A DNA stretch of 64,000 bases from NCBI GenBank assembly GCA_902805475.1, contig CADCSX010000008.1, positions 558,001-622,000 of the forward strand, in the 5' to 3' direction. Of this stretch, positions 45,540 to 57,517 are shown in pieces. The DNA comes from Entonaema liquescens (taxonomy: Eukaryota > Ascomycota > Sordariomycetes > Xylariales > Xylariaceae). The notes beneath the pieces are model-generated. The model had not been told where the DNA came from and ran no database searches. It saw only the letters and a list, made by a program, of their open reading frames with translations. The position numbers and the translations under genes were made by a program. Within the stretch, counting starts at the first letter, position 1; each line of letters begins with the position of its first letter.

Positions 45540-48500
45540 TGTTGGGATCGGAATATGGGAAATGACGGTAGATTCGCTAATATCACGCCCTCAATTCCGA
45601 CTGTGCCAACCAGCTCTACGCCTTTAGCTTATACGAGCCGTTCAATTCTCATCCACGTTACTCTTATTTCCTTCTAATATATATTTTTTTCGCTACATGG
45701 ATGGGAACTGGTCGTTGCCCTTACACGCTGTTATCGACACTGGGTATAATAATGGGAGTGAAATGGAACGAATGAAATCCTATAGTTTGCGGGTGATGAG
45801 GAATGCCAGATTCCCCAGCTCACAGAATTAAAAGAGACTGAAGGATAGCAATGGTGGCCATTGAACTAGACCGCGACGATCTGGCAAACGACGACGAAAG
45901 GGCAGCACAGAAAAAGAAATCCCGAACCGACAATGGGGATGGGTGCCGGGGAACGACAGGTAAGTATATATCAAAGGGAGCCAGAAATAGCTGGGAATAG
46001 CTAGGAATAACCAGGAATAGCCAGGATCGCGGTGACAGGGCCAGCAGGGTGGGGAACTAATTCCCTTTTGGACGGATAAGTCGAGTAGAGCAGTGCCAAT
46101 ATGCAGCAACATGCAGCAAGGTTGTCAGTCTCTTCCGTCACACAACTACCACATTAGGCCTGCGATCTCCTTGCAGCATGCCCAATAGGAGTTTTGCGAG
46201 ATTGACCTCGTGGGAAAAAGGGCCTGAACGCTCACGGCGGGGACCTAGCTGGTGTGGATTACAATCGGTTGATGAGCAGGGTCGCCCAGCGGCTGGCCGT
46301 ACCTCGATATTGGCTACAATCCTTCAAATGGGAGATTCTGTTCCCCGCAGAACCTGCAAGAGTCTGCAAGAGTCTGCAAGAGTTCTGCACGTTCCACGGA
46401 ATAAGCGTCGGCGCTAGACTATTGTACCCTTCCTTCTTAAGACCTCGTCTTCTTAAGGAATAATGAGAACCTTAGCTAGGTAAAAACTGAGATCTCCCAT
46501 GTAGGTAATTGGCGGGAGGATTTGCCGTGCCGGTACGCTGGCAAAGGGTCCATTTGTTCTGTGCTAAGTTGTGCATATGTACATGTACGCAGTAGGTCGC
46601 ATTCGCATCATGCAGATCCACGAGCTATGCAACGTGATAAGCAATTGATAGAATACATGATTACCTACCTAAGATATGTGTAGTTTGAGCAGAGGAGAGT
46701 TGTTGTTGTTGTTGTTGTTTTGCTTGTTCAATGTTGTAAAGTCCAAAAAGTCAAAAGAGGATTTAGATCGTGACCTGTTCCCAATAAGCAGACACTTCCG
46801 TATTGGAGGTACCTAATCTAGGTAGGTACATATTGGAAGCTAAACGGTGTATTATGTACCTAATTCCCGACTCTTTCCCTAAGGTTCTTTCCCCTCTGAT
46901 AGGACGTTACACTGGTAAGGATTATATTATACGTGATAAGCTTTTTGTCGTCATTCGGCGGTTATTGTACTCCGAATGTCCAAGTTGATCAACCGATGAA
47001 CCCGCTGCAGCCACTGACGATTGGGCCATCTGGCCATCTGATAATGACCATGCGATAATTATCATTACCATGCTAATTCCATCGGCCGATAGGTTTTACG
47101 ACCAAGCGAGGTCAACCAAGGTCTGTCGAATGGGAAGCCAAAGCACCTGTATTCCCCTAGGGTTCAGCGATATGAGCAGGGAAATTAGCTCTTGGGGGTC
47201 TGGGGGCTTGGGGTGACGAAGCGATGGGATTGGTCCAAAAAGCAAATAGCGCCCGGCGCTTAACCACGCTTCATGATTTGCCGACATGCTCACCACCAAT
47301 TCTCCATCCGAGCTCCAAAATTCCAAAGCTCCAATCGCGCTACTTTGAGGTACCTGCTTAAGGTACCTGGTTACTTTGATCTTGATCTTAGTAACCGAAC
47401 AAACAACACAACAAATGTCTCTCCGAAACCACAACTTGTGATTGTGTGATGGATATAGAGCTTGCAGCCACTTTGACATGCGTTCCAGGTTGCTGGAATA
47501 TGAAGCGGTAATTCTCAACCAATACAGTAAGAAACAAGTATCGGGATGACACGCATCCGATTTACTACGACATGCAGATCATTCTAACGTCATTCTAGAT
47601 ATTACTAAACTAACAAAAGAGAATAAGATTACGGGCAATTAACAAATAAACATAAACCCTTCAGGATTTCTATAACTACTTATTTGAAGGTCAAGTGAGA
47701 GAAACCCTCCCAAAGAACTGGTATAAGTCAGTTCCCCATTACTAGTCTTGTCGACCTTTAAAATAGTTAGTAGACTTCTCAATGCTATTGGCTAATACGG
47801 AGATATTTAAGACGTGGAGTGGTTGGAAATCAGGACCGTAAACCAATACAGGCCACGCATTTTACGTTAACTAATGGGATTATAACTCAATCTATCTCTT
47901 ACTTTAAAGCTCAGTATTATCTGAAATAATAAGACAGCTACTTTTTAGCACCCACAATACCACAACTAGGTCAGTCAGATGACGCAAGACCTCCGTATTT
48001 ATTGTCAGAATTCAGGCCAGAACTTATACCAGCCAGCTAGATTGTTGTAATTTGGCTGACTTTGTGGTTAATTTACTAATTGTTCTCTTATATGTAGCAT
48101 TCTTAACAAGCACTAAGCTATCTGTTTTCTGATAAATGGTATAGTTCTCTGCAAATGATCTAAGTGCTCGCCTTTCAAACCAGTATAAGACATCCCACAC
48201 CAGTGTCACCATGTTTAGATACAATATCACTAGTATATAGATACTACCTATATTATACTAATTACACGTTAGGTAGTATTGCTTAAATCCCATTGCGTTG
48301 ACATAATGAATAAGCTTGTCTATTATCCAACTACCTAACCTCAAACCATGAGCCAACAAGGCTAACACGCTCAAAGGGCCAGTTGGAACCCGCCATATAT
48401 TTACATAAGAAACTTCATTATTATTGTATTATAGCGATATGATAAATGTATTGACAACTAGCTACTGTTAACGCCTGATTTCAAAGCTTAACATTATCCC

Positions 48501-49953
48501 ATGCAAATCGTAATATTGGGCACGAAGCTTATCGAGACCATAAATCATTTTGATAAAATTACATCAATAGGTATTTGGCAATCCCTTGTTACAACAAATA
48601 CCAAGTCAATTTAATCAAACACTCGAGCAATTAGAACTGCCTGGATGAGACTTAGCCGACCATTCTCATTGTCTTATTAGTCACATACAACATTCTCGAA
48701 TAACCGCGTCTTGATAGGTGTTCATAGCTACATAAACGGAAAGCTATTGTCCTTTCAATAGAAGATTCTCGTAAATGAAAAACCAGGAAAAAACGTTATA
48801 ACCAATGAGTACTACTAGACATATTCAAATCTAGCATACTCAACTCTCCGTGAGCGCTCAGAAGAAAAGAGTGAACAGTTCATCCCGGACACACCATCGT
48901 ACGACGGACTTCGTCCACGTACTACAACGAAAATCCCCAACAAAAATCTATCGTGGGTCAGCTCTGGTGTGGCAAACTAAGTGCGTATTCCATAGCTGAT
49001 GGACATTCACAAGTTCAGAGTTACATACGCATACCCCCTTTAAACTCTAGGGCTTCCTTTCCTTGCATAACATGTCTGGCTTGCCGGCCAATACCAAACC
49101 TATTAAGTCCCCCTGATGTAAAATCTGTACATGGAAAATGACTTCAGGTGAGCTTGAGAAGGCCTTACCTTGACGAGGCACGTACAATGACAGTAGGTAG
49201 GTGTATAGTCGTAGGCAAATATCCATCCAAGACGCCCCGGGAGCAAGCGTCACATCATGTCGTCGATCTCAGAATGCCGCTAGGATGTCGCCATGATGTC
49301 GCTCATTTCATAGCTTAGGCCGCCCACTGTAAGGATAGTGTTCACAAGAGCCACTACTGTGCCTGTAGGGGACGTCGGTCGTCATTAGGTCACATGGTTC
49401 TGGAATAAAGGTACCTATCTACCTCAAGGTGGTTATTTCTTGCTTGTCTTTTGCGACCCCCCTCCAAACTTTCCTTTCCCTTCCTTTCCTCCTACCACCC
49501 ATCTTCTTCCACTCCCCATCTTCTTTCATCATCATTCCATCTTTCTCGACATTCATTCACATTTCGTCTTCCTCGAAGCAAGAGCAAGAGCCATACAATC
49601 AACATTCGCACTTATTACTCTATACACTCGTCGACTATACGGTCCTGTCGACTATACGCCGCCTTGAGACTGCTGACTGTAACGCCGAGTATACTCACTA
49701 AGTATAGTCGCCGAATACATAGTTCTTACTCTTTCCCCCACCTACCATAATCATCCGGTAGTTTCCACTCAGAGCAGTTGTGCCCTTAGCCTGCAAAAAC
49801 TTTCACAAAGCCTCTATCTCGCAACCAACCCAAACATCTTCAATCATCCCCATATCCACCTACCCACCTACCCACAACCTCTCAAGTAAGCCTACACACA
49901 TTTATTTCTTATATTATCTACTCATTACTCATTACTCATTAACCAGCTACATC
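45540..49953. other. Long gene-poor region
   Basis: 4.4 kb, the largest gap along with 11-15.6 kb. It contains three exact 10-bp tandem copies of CTGCAAGAGT at 46354-46383, a (GTT)n run at about 46699-46719, and AGGTACCT palindromes at 46807, 47350 and 47364. The stretch 47520-48900 is AT-rich and featureless. A minus frame at 47096-47518 (140 aa) has no family character. The last 500 bp is pyrimidine-rich (TTCC/CTTC) with several TCATTACT repeats, typical of a fungal 5' leader for the next gene. Confidence 0.5.
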
Positions 49954-50777
49954 ATGGCCGACAACGCTGAAATCCCGTTTATGAGCGCTGAGCTCAACGA
50001 GCGCCTGCTGGAGCTTGTTGCTCTCCGCCGCGCTGCCAACGAGCCTCTTGACGCGGAGGCTCGCGAACATGCTCTACAGCTATTCCAGCAATGCACAGAA
50101 GAGCTGGCCAACCCTGCTCCCGCTCCTGTTGACGAACCGGCCGGTCCAGCCGCCGCTCAGCCCGAGGCCCAGCCCACGCCCGTCGATCAGGCCGAGAACC
50201 AGTCTGCTCCTCCCCCCGCTCAGCCCGCGGGTCAGCCCGCACCCGCCGCGGCGGCTCCGGAAGCCCAGACTTCTAGCCGCGTAAGAATCAAGTATTTCCT
50301 AGTTGTTGTATTCTAGATGGAACTTTACTAATACCTTTGCGGATAGCGTATGAAACATGAGGCGGTTTGGGGGGACAAGATCCTACCCACTTTGGAGCGT
50401 AGTGACATGGAGAAACTCTTCAACGCGGCGGACACTCGTTTCTTCAAGAACAGAAAGAGCCTGCATGTAACCGCTCGTAACAACGGCACAACCTATGTCG
50501 AGGCTGCCGTGGAGCTATTCTGGAGGTGGAAGAAGGCCGGGCAGTAAGTAAACCCCGATCTGTGCTGCTCCTAGTATGATATGTGTTGGGCTCGATCCGC
50601 TAACGATATACCCAACTCTTATAGCCGGCCGACCCCCAGGAGAGGGCCCACCTCCGCGACTTCTGTGAACTCGAACTCACCCACGACTACGACAACGAGG
50701 ATGCCGACGACCTTTCGAAGCCGGGGGTTGGCCAGTTCTACAACGAGCTGTTCGCTTCTTGGTACAATGTGCTCTGA
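49954..50777 (+). CDS. Alanine/proline-rich protein of unknown function, 3 exons, frame slip in exon 3
   Basis: I do not recognise the family. Start ATG 49954 follows a pyrimidine-rich leader. Exon 1 (49954-50280) encodes an amphipathic N-terminus (ELNERLLELVALRRAANE, EHALQLFQQCTEEL) and then a low-complexity Ala/Pro/Gln linker. Exon 2 (50347-50543) encodes a compact region with WGDKILPTLERSDMEKLFNAA and VEAAVELFWRWKKAG. Exon 3 (50625-50777) carries an acidic, well-formed tail (LRDFCELELTHDYDNEDADD, GVGQFYNELFASWYNVL) that reads in the frame one base away from the splice. The three exons sum to 677 nt, one short of a multiple of three, and a C5 run lies at 50633-50637. The 28.1-28.45 kb pseudogene is its paralogue. 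Confidence 0.65.
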
Positions 50778-51936
50778 AGAGGTTCCGGTTGTTTTGTTCT
50801 GCGTTTGGCGTGGGGTGGGGGGTGGTTTTGTGTGTTTGTCCCGCCGTTTAGGCGGCGTAGAAAGTTTCAGTCACCTTGGTGACTTAGTATAGTTGATATC
50901 GTGGTGCCTTAGGCATCATGGGCGGGCTGTCTTTCCCCGTGCCTCAATAATGATATCCATTTCCTTACATTCTTATGATGATGTCTTAGAAGTGATTCAA
51001 AGTTCCCCATAATGTAGCAGGTCTCCCGTAAGCTAGGTAAACGTTGTCTATCCTGTTAATCTGGACTAAAGACCACATAATCATCCAATCATCCCAATGG
51101 AGTTTATGAAGGCTATTAATTTTACTCTGCTGTATCGTATTCTGACGTTTCGTGTATCCACCAGTTATATAGAAACCTTGAAAAGATGAAAGTATTTTAC
51201 CCCTTTACTTGTCGTCTTCGAGATGCCCCCTGATTTCTTGGCAGGGTACCTAAGTGGCTCGTGTGGCTTAATAGTGAGTGGTCTCTAATACCTAAGTTCA
51301 CTGGGTATTCAGATGCCACATGATCCAAGATTAGGTAGTTTCTAAAAGATCTCGGCCAATACATAGTAATATCGAGTATCATATATTAACTGATTTTCAT
51401 ATACGAGATATATAAATTGTAATTGAGATTATTGATAATTTGAAGGGGATGTGTACTCCCGTACCGTGTGGATACTATCATTATCGGGGGGTCGATAACA
51501 GTGATCCAAACGCCACACTGCCACATGGGTGTACCAGCCTCCAATTAGCGTATCTGTTTACATGTACAATACATCTTCCATTCAAGGCCTGCCTACGTAT
51601 TTCCCCTTGTTGGATGTTCTATTAACAAGTCGCTATATTTCTTTTTATCATCTCATTCTAATATTAGACAATACTTTCTCGAGTTGGGCGACTGCCAATT
51701 TTATTATTTGTCGCTTCATCTTTGGTACATTTAAACCGAAAAATTAAATCCGTTACGAAAGAAAATGCTGGCCTCATCAAAATTCGGTCTTCATGAGTGA
51801 GATCCCTAAAGAAAGTATCATTATATTATTGCCATTCATACTTTTATATCAGTGGTCGAAGTTTCCTCCTTAGTAATTCTTTTGTTCTTTTAATTCCCTA
51901 TTACAGGCTGGGAATTGACCAGTCATATTCTTCACA
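50778..51936. other. Spacer upstream of the SPP1-like gene
   Basis: About 1.16 kb holding the 3' UTR of the preceding gene and the promoter of the next. Short open frames in the range 51440-51750 have no coding character. Confidence 0.5.
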
Positions 51937-53390
51937 ATGGCGGATCCTCGCATAACGGCCGATGCAATGTCCAGTGAAGATGTTGAGATGGAAGGTACCG
52001 ATTCGCATCTTTTGCATGTCGGTAACGGCTTTGGTGGCAAGGTTGCCAATGGAAATGGCGACGCGCACCCCGGGGCAACAGATTCACCGGATTGCCTGGG
52101 CCAAACAAATACACCTCAATTCAAACCAGACCCGGATGACACCCAACCAACTTCTTCGCCTCCTGCATCTCAGGGTGACTCCAACAAAATGAGACCTGCA
52201 TCAAAGAAGAAAGGCACTGCGGCCAAGAAAGGGCCTAGGAAATCCAGAGCTCCTAAGTCTAAATCCTCCAAAAAGGACCCCTCGTCAACTGGCCCCGCGA
52301 ATGGCGCCCAAGATGGAAGCTCCGACGATGAGACTGACAACGGCCCTTACTGTATCTGCCGTGGACCAGACGACCACAGATGGATGATAAGTTGTGATGT
52401 CTGTGAAGATTGGTTCCACGGGGAATGTGTCAATCTCAATAAAGAGGTTGGCGAAAAGTTGGTCGAGCGCTTTGTCTGCCCTAACTGTACCGATGGCAAG
52501 CTTAACTATACCAAGTATAAGAAGACTTGCTCCTTTACGGGCTGCAAAACTCCTGCCCGTTTGTACACTAAGGATCCTAAGGACAGAAGTGCTTTTTGCA
52601 GCAATGATCATTGCGACCTTTGGTGGTCCTCCTTGATCAACACGCTACCTACCAAAGCCGCCTCCGAAAAGGCTATCGAAGTCCTTACCCAAGAAGACTT
52701 CGTCAGCCTCCTCGTTAGCACTATCGATAAGGGTGGTTGGAAACTTGGCGATCAGCCTTTCGGTATGTTCACAGTCGCTTGTTTACTTATTCCTCCCCTT
52801 ACTTAATATCGCATGTACTAAACCACTACTTAGGCAACGTAGATGGCCTTTGGGTCAATGGTCTCCCCACCCAGCCGGGCGTTCTTAGTGACGAGGAGCA
52901 AGCCTTCCTGAAGAACTCTGCTGCTGAACGTCTCGCTCTTGGCAATGAGATCGTGCAGTATAAGAAAATGATGCAGCTTATAGATTGGGCCAACCATCGC
53001 CGACAACTTGCTATCGAAGCGGGTAAGTTCGCTAAGGATAGTTGCGGCTACGATTGGCGACTAGACACTGTATCGGTCCGTTACCAGTTCACAGAATGGT
53101 TGGAGACCCCAGAAGGCCAGGCAACCTTCAAGGCAGGGAAGCTCGACACTCCTCTCGATCCCGACTTGCAAGGAGACCCCACCACACGCGGCATGTGCGA
53201 AAAGAAGCGCTGCAAATCGCACAACGGATGGTATAAGTTACTGATGAGTGCGGTTCGGACCCTGATTAAGGAGACGGCGACGGCCGCAGCGGATAAGCTG
53301 AACTCTGAAGATGTTATGCGTCAGGCGGCGGAGGCTAGATTCGAGAGACGTCGGTTGGAGAATAATTCGGTGCAAGTCCTAGACGGATGA
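51937..53390 (+). CDS. SPP1: PHD-finger subunit of the Set1/COMPASS complex (Spp1/CFP1-like)
   Basis: Chromatin reader of the H3K4 methyltransferase complex; the PHD finger binds methylated H3K4. Two exons, 51937-52762 and 52834-53390, 460 aa. An acidic start is followed by a Lys/Ser-rich basic stretch (KKKGTAAKKGPRKSRAPK). The PHD finger lies at about residues 136-188 with all ligands (YCICRG, MISCDVCEDWFHGECV, FVCPNC). A second cysteine module follows (CSFTGCKTPARLY, FCSNDHC) as in CFP1/Spp1. The C-terminal half has the coiled EEQAFLKNSAAERLALGNEI segment and the conserved CGYDWRLD, MCEKKRCKSHNGWYKLL zinc-binding motif of the CFP1 C-terminal domain. No CXXC domain is present, as in fungi. 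Confidence 0.9.
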
Positions 53391-54906
53391 GGGTTGACCG
53401 ACCGGTACTTTAGAAACGGTGTTAAGTTAATAGCAGCTCCAGGAGGAGCTGTCGTACTTGTAGATAACCGATGGCAAGTACTTATGGCTACCCACGCATC
53501 GCAATATTTTCGCCTGGCTCGGGGCACGAGGTTACACGCCTAATAAATATGCAAGTCCCCCTTTATAGCTTCTTCATATTATCTTCGGTTCTCCTAAATA
53601 CTAAGCTGGCCTCTTGACAGCAAATGCTTAATTCCCATTCTACCCAAGAATGTCCGTATGTGCCTATATTACGGGTACATGAGCGGCGCTATTCTATGTG
53701 GCTACCGTTTTCGTCTGCAATACGTTGTGGGTGTAATGGATCTCGATCGATTGACACGTTGTATAGGCTCTCGAGGTGCTCGGTAGGGTCCTCTTAGATC
53801 CTATGAAAAAGTCGTATGGGCATATGCGGTTTCGGACCTATATTATCTTTAACAAGGAACTAGGTGTTTTGGGTGGTCTGCCAACCAGATAAATTGCGAG
53901 CGAAATGGATTGGATCTCTCTCCTTTCCAATGGATTATTTGCGTATACTTGCGGGAACTACTTGTACAAATGTATGACATTGCGATAAAATAATGGAAAG
54001 AGCTCTCGATGTGTGTGTTGATGTCAGTTCGATAAGCTTAGGAAGTTGTTGTCCATAGGGCCAAGGTGCAGTCACCTAACCAGCGAGCGGACATCATCAT
54101 GTAGTAGCCAGGCTCCTTCGATTATCATCTAGAAGTTATTATAAGCTATTGTAAAGCCGTATTTATTAGCATCGCGCCCCCTTTCGGCTCTTTGCTCGAA
54201 GAATCCCATCCATAATCATCGAGTTCCACGTCAGTGACCCCTATCTTGTCTGCCACAAGCACGTCCCTACACGAGAAAATTACATTATTATTAGAACCTA
54301 GAGTCCCCGAGGAGGTACTAGCCGTAGTTCGTTAACATTATAGGTATGCTCTGATGACTTATCGCGTGTCTATTGAGCCCAAGACTTTGACGTACATCTC
54401 TCGCAACCCTTTAGCACCACCAAGATAGTCTTTTCATCAACCACTCCACGAGGGAAGCTTCAATGTTCTTGTAATTTGGTAGGGTAATTAAATCAATATA
54501 AAACTCCATTCTAGTCTAACCTTTGGATTACAATCTCTTCGGCGCATTCCTTGCTGGTCGATTTGCGCCGTTCTCCTCCTCAAACTCGCATATATGGGTA
54601 TGCATATATGGAGTAATATCTATCTTTGTATCGGTATATTTCCCTAGCAAATATGTCTAAAAGTAGTATATGTTACTCTTGACTATGCTAGTATCAAAAG
54701 ATGAGATAGAAGTTCTTGCTTATTGGGATATTTCTCAGAGGTACGTACCGTAAGAGTATAAAAGCGCGTTTCTTAGCGCGTACTCTAGTTCGCTCTCCCC
54801 TCTCATTCAACAACTTCTCTTTGTTCCGCACTTGACCTTCCATACAACTCTACAAACGACGCTTACATTAACACTCTCGGAAATACTTCCATATCTCTCA
54901 TCTACA
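53391..54906. other. Spacer with promoter of the repeat-protein gene
   Basis: 1.5 kb, no gene supported. A TATA-like AGAGTATAAAAG lies at about 54752-54763, some 150 bp before the next start codon, followed by a C/T-rich leader. This is a plausible core promoter. Confidence 0.5.
54752..54763 (+). promoter_or_regulatory. TATA-like box of the repeat-protein gene
   Basis: The sequence AGAGTATAAAAG precedes a CT-rich tract (54785-54900) and the ATG at 54907, the usual layout of a strongly expressed fungal promoter. Called by sequence only. Confidence 0.4.
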
Positions 54907-57517
54907 ATGCCTCCAGTCACTCCTACTAAAGTATCGGCTGTTCTCAGTCGTGGGTTAACTAGGTCCCACACCAAGATTCCTCCCTTTCCTTAACACCTTC
55001 TCCTCTTCCTCGCTTCTCCTGGTCACCTATGACACCGGGTACTCCTACCATACCTTACAATCCAACCCCTATCCGCACTCCTGTCTTTACTCCTATTCGC
55101 TCCCCTTTCTCTCCTCTTACTCCTTTTCCTACTACACCTTTCCCTCCTTCTCCTATCGTGTCACCTATCTCCTCTCCTGCCCCCAAAGCACCACTCTCTC
55201 CTATTTCGAAGTTTCTCGTTTCCATGCGTACCCGTAATCAGAGACGGGGTGCCCGTCTTGGTATTAACTCTCCTCCCAGGCCCAAATCGCTATGTCCCGG
55301 ATGCGACCGAGTAAAGATGCTGCTCCCAGCAAAGTGGTGTGGTCATCAAGTAACTCGTAAGTACTTTGCTATTGCTTTCTTTGACTCTTTCAGTTGCCGT
55401 TGGGCCCCTTCCCCTATCTTGCTATTTCCTCTTAGCAATTTCCCCTAGCACATTCTATGACACTCCTCCCTTCCCAGTATCACGCTAAATTATCTGCGCG
55501 TATAGCATCTCGAATGAAGAAAGGCTTGCGCGTCGTTCGGATCCCAAAAGGGTTTCCGAATGACAAAGCTACGCTAGAAGCAAAGGCGCGAAATCTTGAA
55601 TTTGCCAGGAAAATAAAAGCAAGGCGGGCTGCCGCCGACACATCGAAACGCGAAGAAAAGACCAAGCTATCAATCACTGCTCCACCTGTTGTCAAAACGA
55701 TAACGCCTAAACGCTCCGTTGTGGAGGCGAGGCCGGAACCTAGCATTGAGAGTTCACCTCTTGTTCGCACTCCTTTCAAAAACCCAGACTTGAACGACCA
55801 ACGGCTACACTGGTCACCACGCATGTTCAAGCCTGAGATCGACCGCCACAATTGGACTTGGTCTGATTGGGACTCTCCATCCCGAGAGATTGAAGATGTC
55901 TCATATCAGACCACCGACTGGCCGATTCACAATCCACTCGCCGCCCTTCCACCGCACATCAGGCAAATGTTGGAGGTAATGAAGCAAGCAGAGAAGCAAA
56001 TATGGGAACAGCAGCCCGACAGCAGCGTCACAGCTGACACCGTTCGTTATGAAGAAGTCGATACCGCATCGTCATTTCTCTCGAAATCATCTGCTCGTTC
56101 AAAGCGTACCAATTCAAAACACCCTCGCCCTGACCAGTCTGAGTTGTCATCAGAGTTTTCATCCTGGATAGACGTCAGAAGCCGTCCCTGGCCCCCACAC
56201 ATAGTCCGGATGTTTAATGAAGGCGAGGAGGAGCGCAAGGAATGGGCAGAAAGGAAACGCAACCAACCGACCATGTCCCCTCTGTCAGGATCCGTTTCGG
56301 ATGTGTACATTCCCATGGATTCCTCGGAACCTTCCCGCAAACCTTCTCCAGAGCCTACACAGTCATCCGGTTTATCTTCTCTTCTCCAGCTTTATGTTGA
56401 CAGCGACAATGATCGCCAGCGGTGGGAAGCTGAGAGGGGCGAAGCCGAGAAAGAGAAAGGGGAAGCTGAGAAGGAGAAGGAGAGGGAGAGAGAGGAACAG
56501 GAGGAGAAGGAGTTGATGGAGATGGTGGCAAGGGCCAAGGCGAAATATGCTAATGAGAATTCCCCCGAGGGCTCGTCCGCTCATTCAGATTCAAGCTCTT
56601 TTGCCTCTTACAACTCGGACGTCGCCAACCAGTACGCTCGTAATATTCTGCAGATCATGCAAGATGTCCGCGGTCCATCCACTGCTGCCCCAGCTCCAAC
56701 TCCAGCCCCGGCTCCGGCTCCAGCTCGAACCCCTTCTCCAGTTGCTGCTCCAACTCCTGTCACGCCTATCCATGATAGTCCTCCTAAGAGCCCGACTACT
56801 CATTCAGGCTCTTTCGGTTCTTACAACACCGACGTTGCTCTACAGTACGCCATCTCTATCCAACAGATTGTACGCGATCTTCGGGCATCGTCTGCTGCTG
56901 AACCGGCTGTCGAACCTACCCCCGCTCCACCAACTCTTGAAGACCCCTTTGAGAGTCCAGACACTCGTTCAAACTCATTTGGTTCCTACAACACCGATGT
57001 TGCGAACCAATATGCTAGCTCCATCCAACAGATCTTGCGGGATGTTCGCGGACCATCTGCTACCGAGCCTGCTGCAGCTCCTTCTCCTGATTCTGATCCT
57101 GCCCCTGCTCCTGGATCTCCTTCTGTTCCGACTAATTATGACGGCTCTTTCGAAGACCCCGACGCCGATTCGAACTCCTATGGATCGTACAACACTGATG
57201 TTGCCAACCAATACGCTAGCAATATCCAGCAGATTATGCAAGAGCTTCGTGCATCAGCTGCTGCAGCTCCTGTACCCGATCCTGCTCCTGCTCCTTCTTC
57301 GAGCTCATCTTCAGGTTCTACTTCGGCTCCATCTCCTCCTCAGCACTTCTCCGCCAAACGCCAGCTTCCATCGGCTATTTTCGCGGAGCGGCCAAGGCCT
57401 TCGGAGGTGCGGCCAAGAGGATCCGGGTTCGGCTGGAAGGCCCTCGCTTGTGTCGGTGTTGCCGCTGCGGCTGTTGGCGCGGGCCTCGCTTACGCATTTA
57501 TTTCATTTACGACGTAG
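54907..57517 (+). CDS. Pro/Ser-rich repeat protein with C-terminal membrane anchor, frame slip in exon 1
   Basis: Unknown family. Exon 1 is 54907-55356 and exon 2 is 55449-57517; phase 1 splicing (C|CA) is well supported by the GTAAGT donor. Exon 1 begins MPPVTPTKVSAVLSRGLTRS, then a Pro/Thr/Ser-rich region (TPGTPTIPYNPTPIRTPVFT) in a frame one base off, ending in a small Cys/His motif (CPGCDRVK, WCGH). Exon 2 encodes a basic helix (LEAKARNLEFARKIKARRAA), Trp-rich patches (HNWTWSDWD), a charged coiled coil (EREEQEEKELMEMVARAK), four copies of a SFGSYNTDVANQYA motif, and a final hydrophobic segment (ALACVGVAAAAVGAGLAYAF) that would be a tail anchor. The exon lengths sum to 2519, one base short of 840 codons. 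Confidence 0.68.
56590..57255 (+). repeat. Four degenerate protein-coding repeats (SYNTDVANQYA)
   Basis: Within exon 2, four units of about 55-80 residues each start with S(F/Y)(G/A)SYN(T/S)DVA(N/L)QYA, continue I.QI..(D/E)(L/V)R and end in an Ala/Pro-rich spacer. They begin near 56597, 56810, 56975 and 57176. The motif is well kept while spacers differ in length and composition. Confidence 0.8.

Noticed and set aside
47096..47518. 140-aa minus-strand open frame
   Set aside because: No family resemblance, and it lies in a long gene-poor region.
49429..49750. Three overlapping Pro/Ser/His-rich frames on the plus strand
   Set aside because: They are different readings of the same C/T-rich leader upstream of 49954, not genes.
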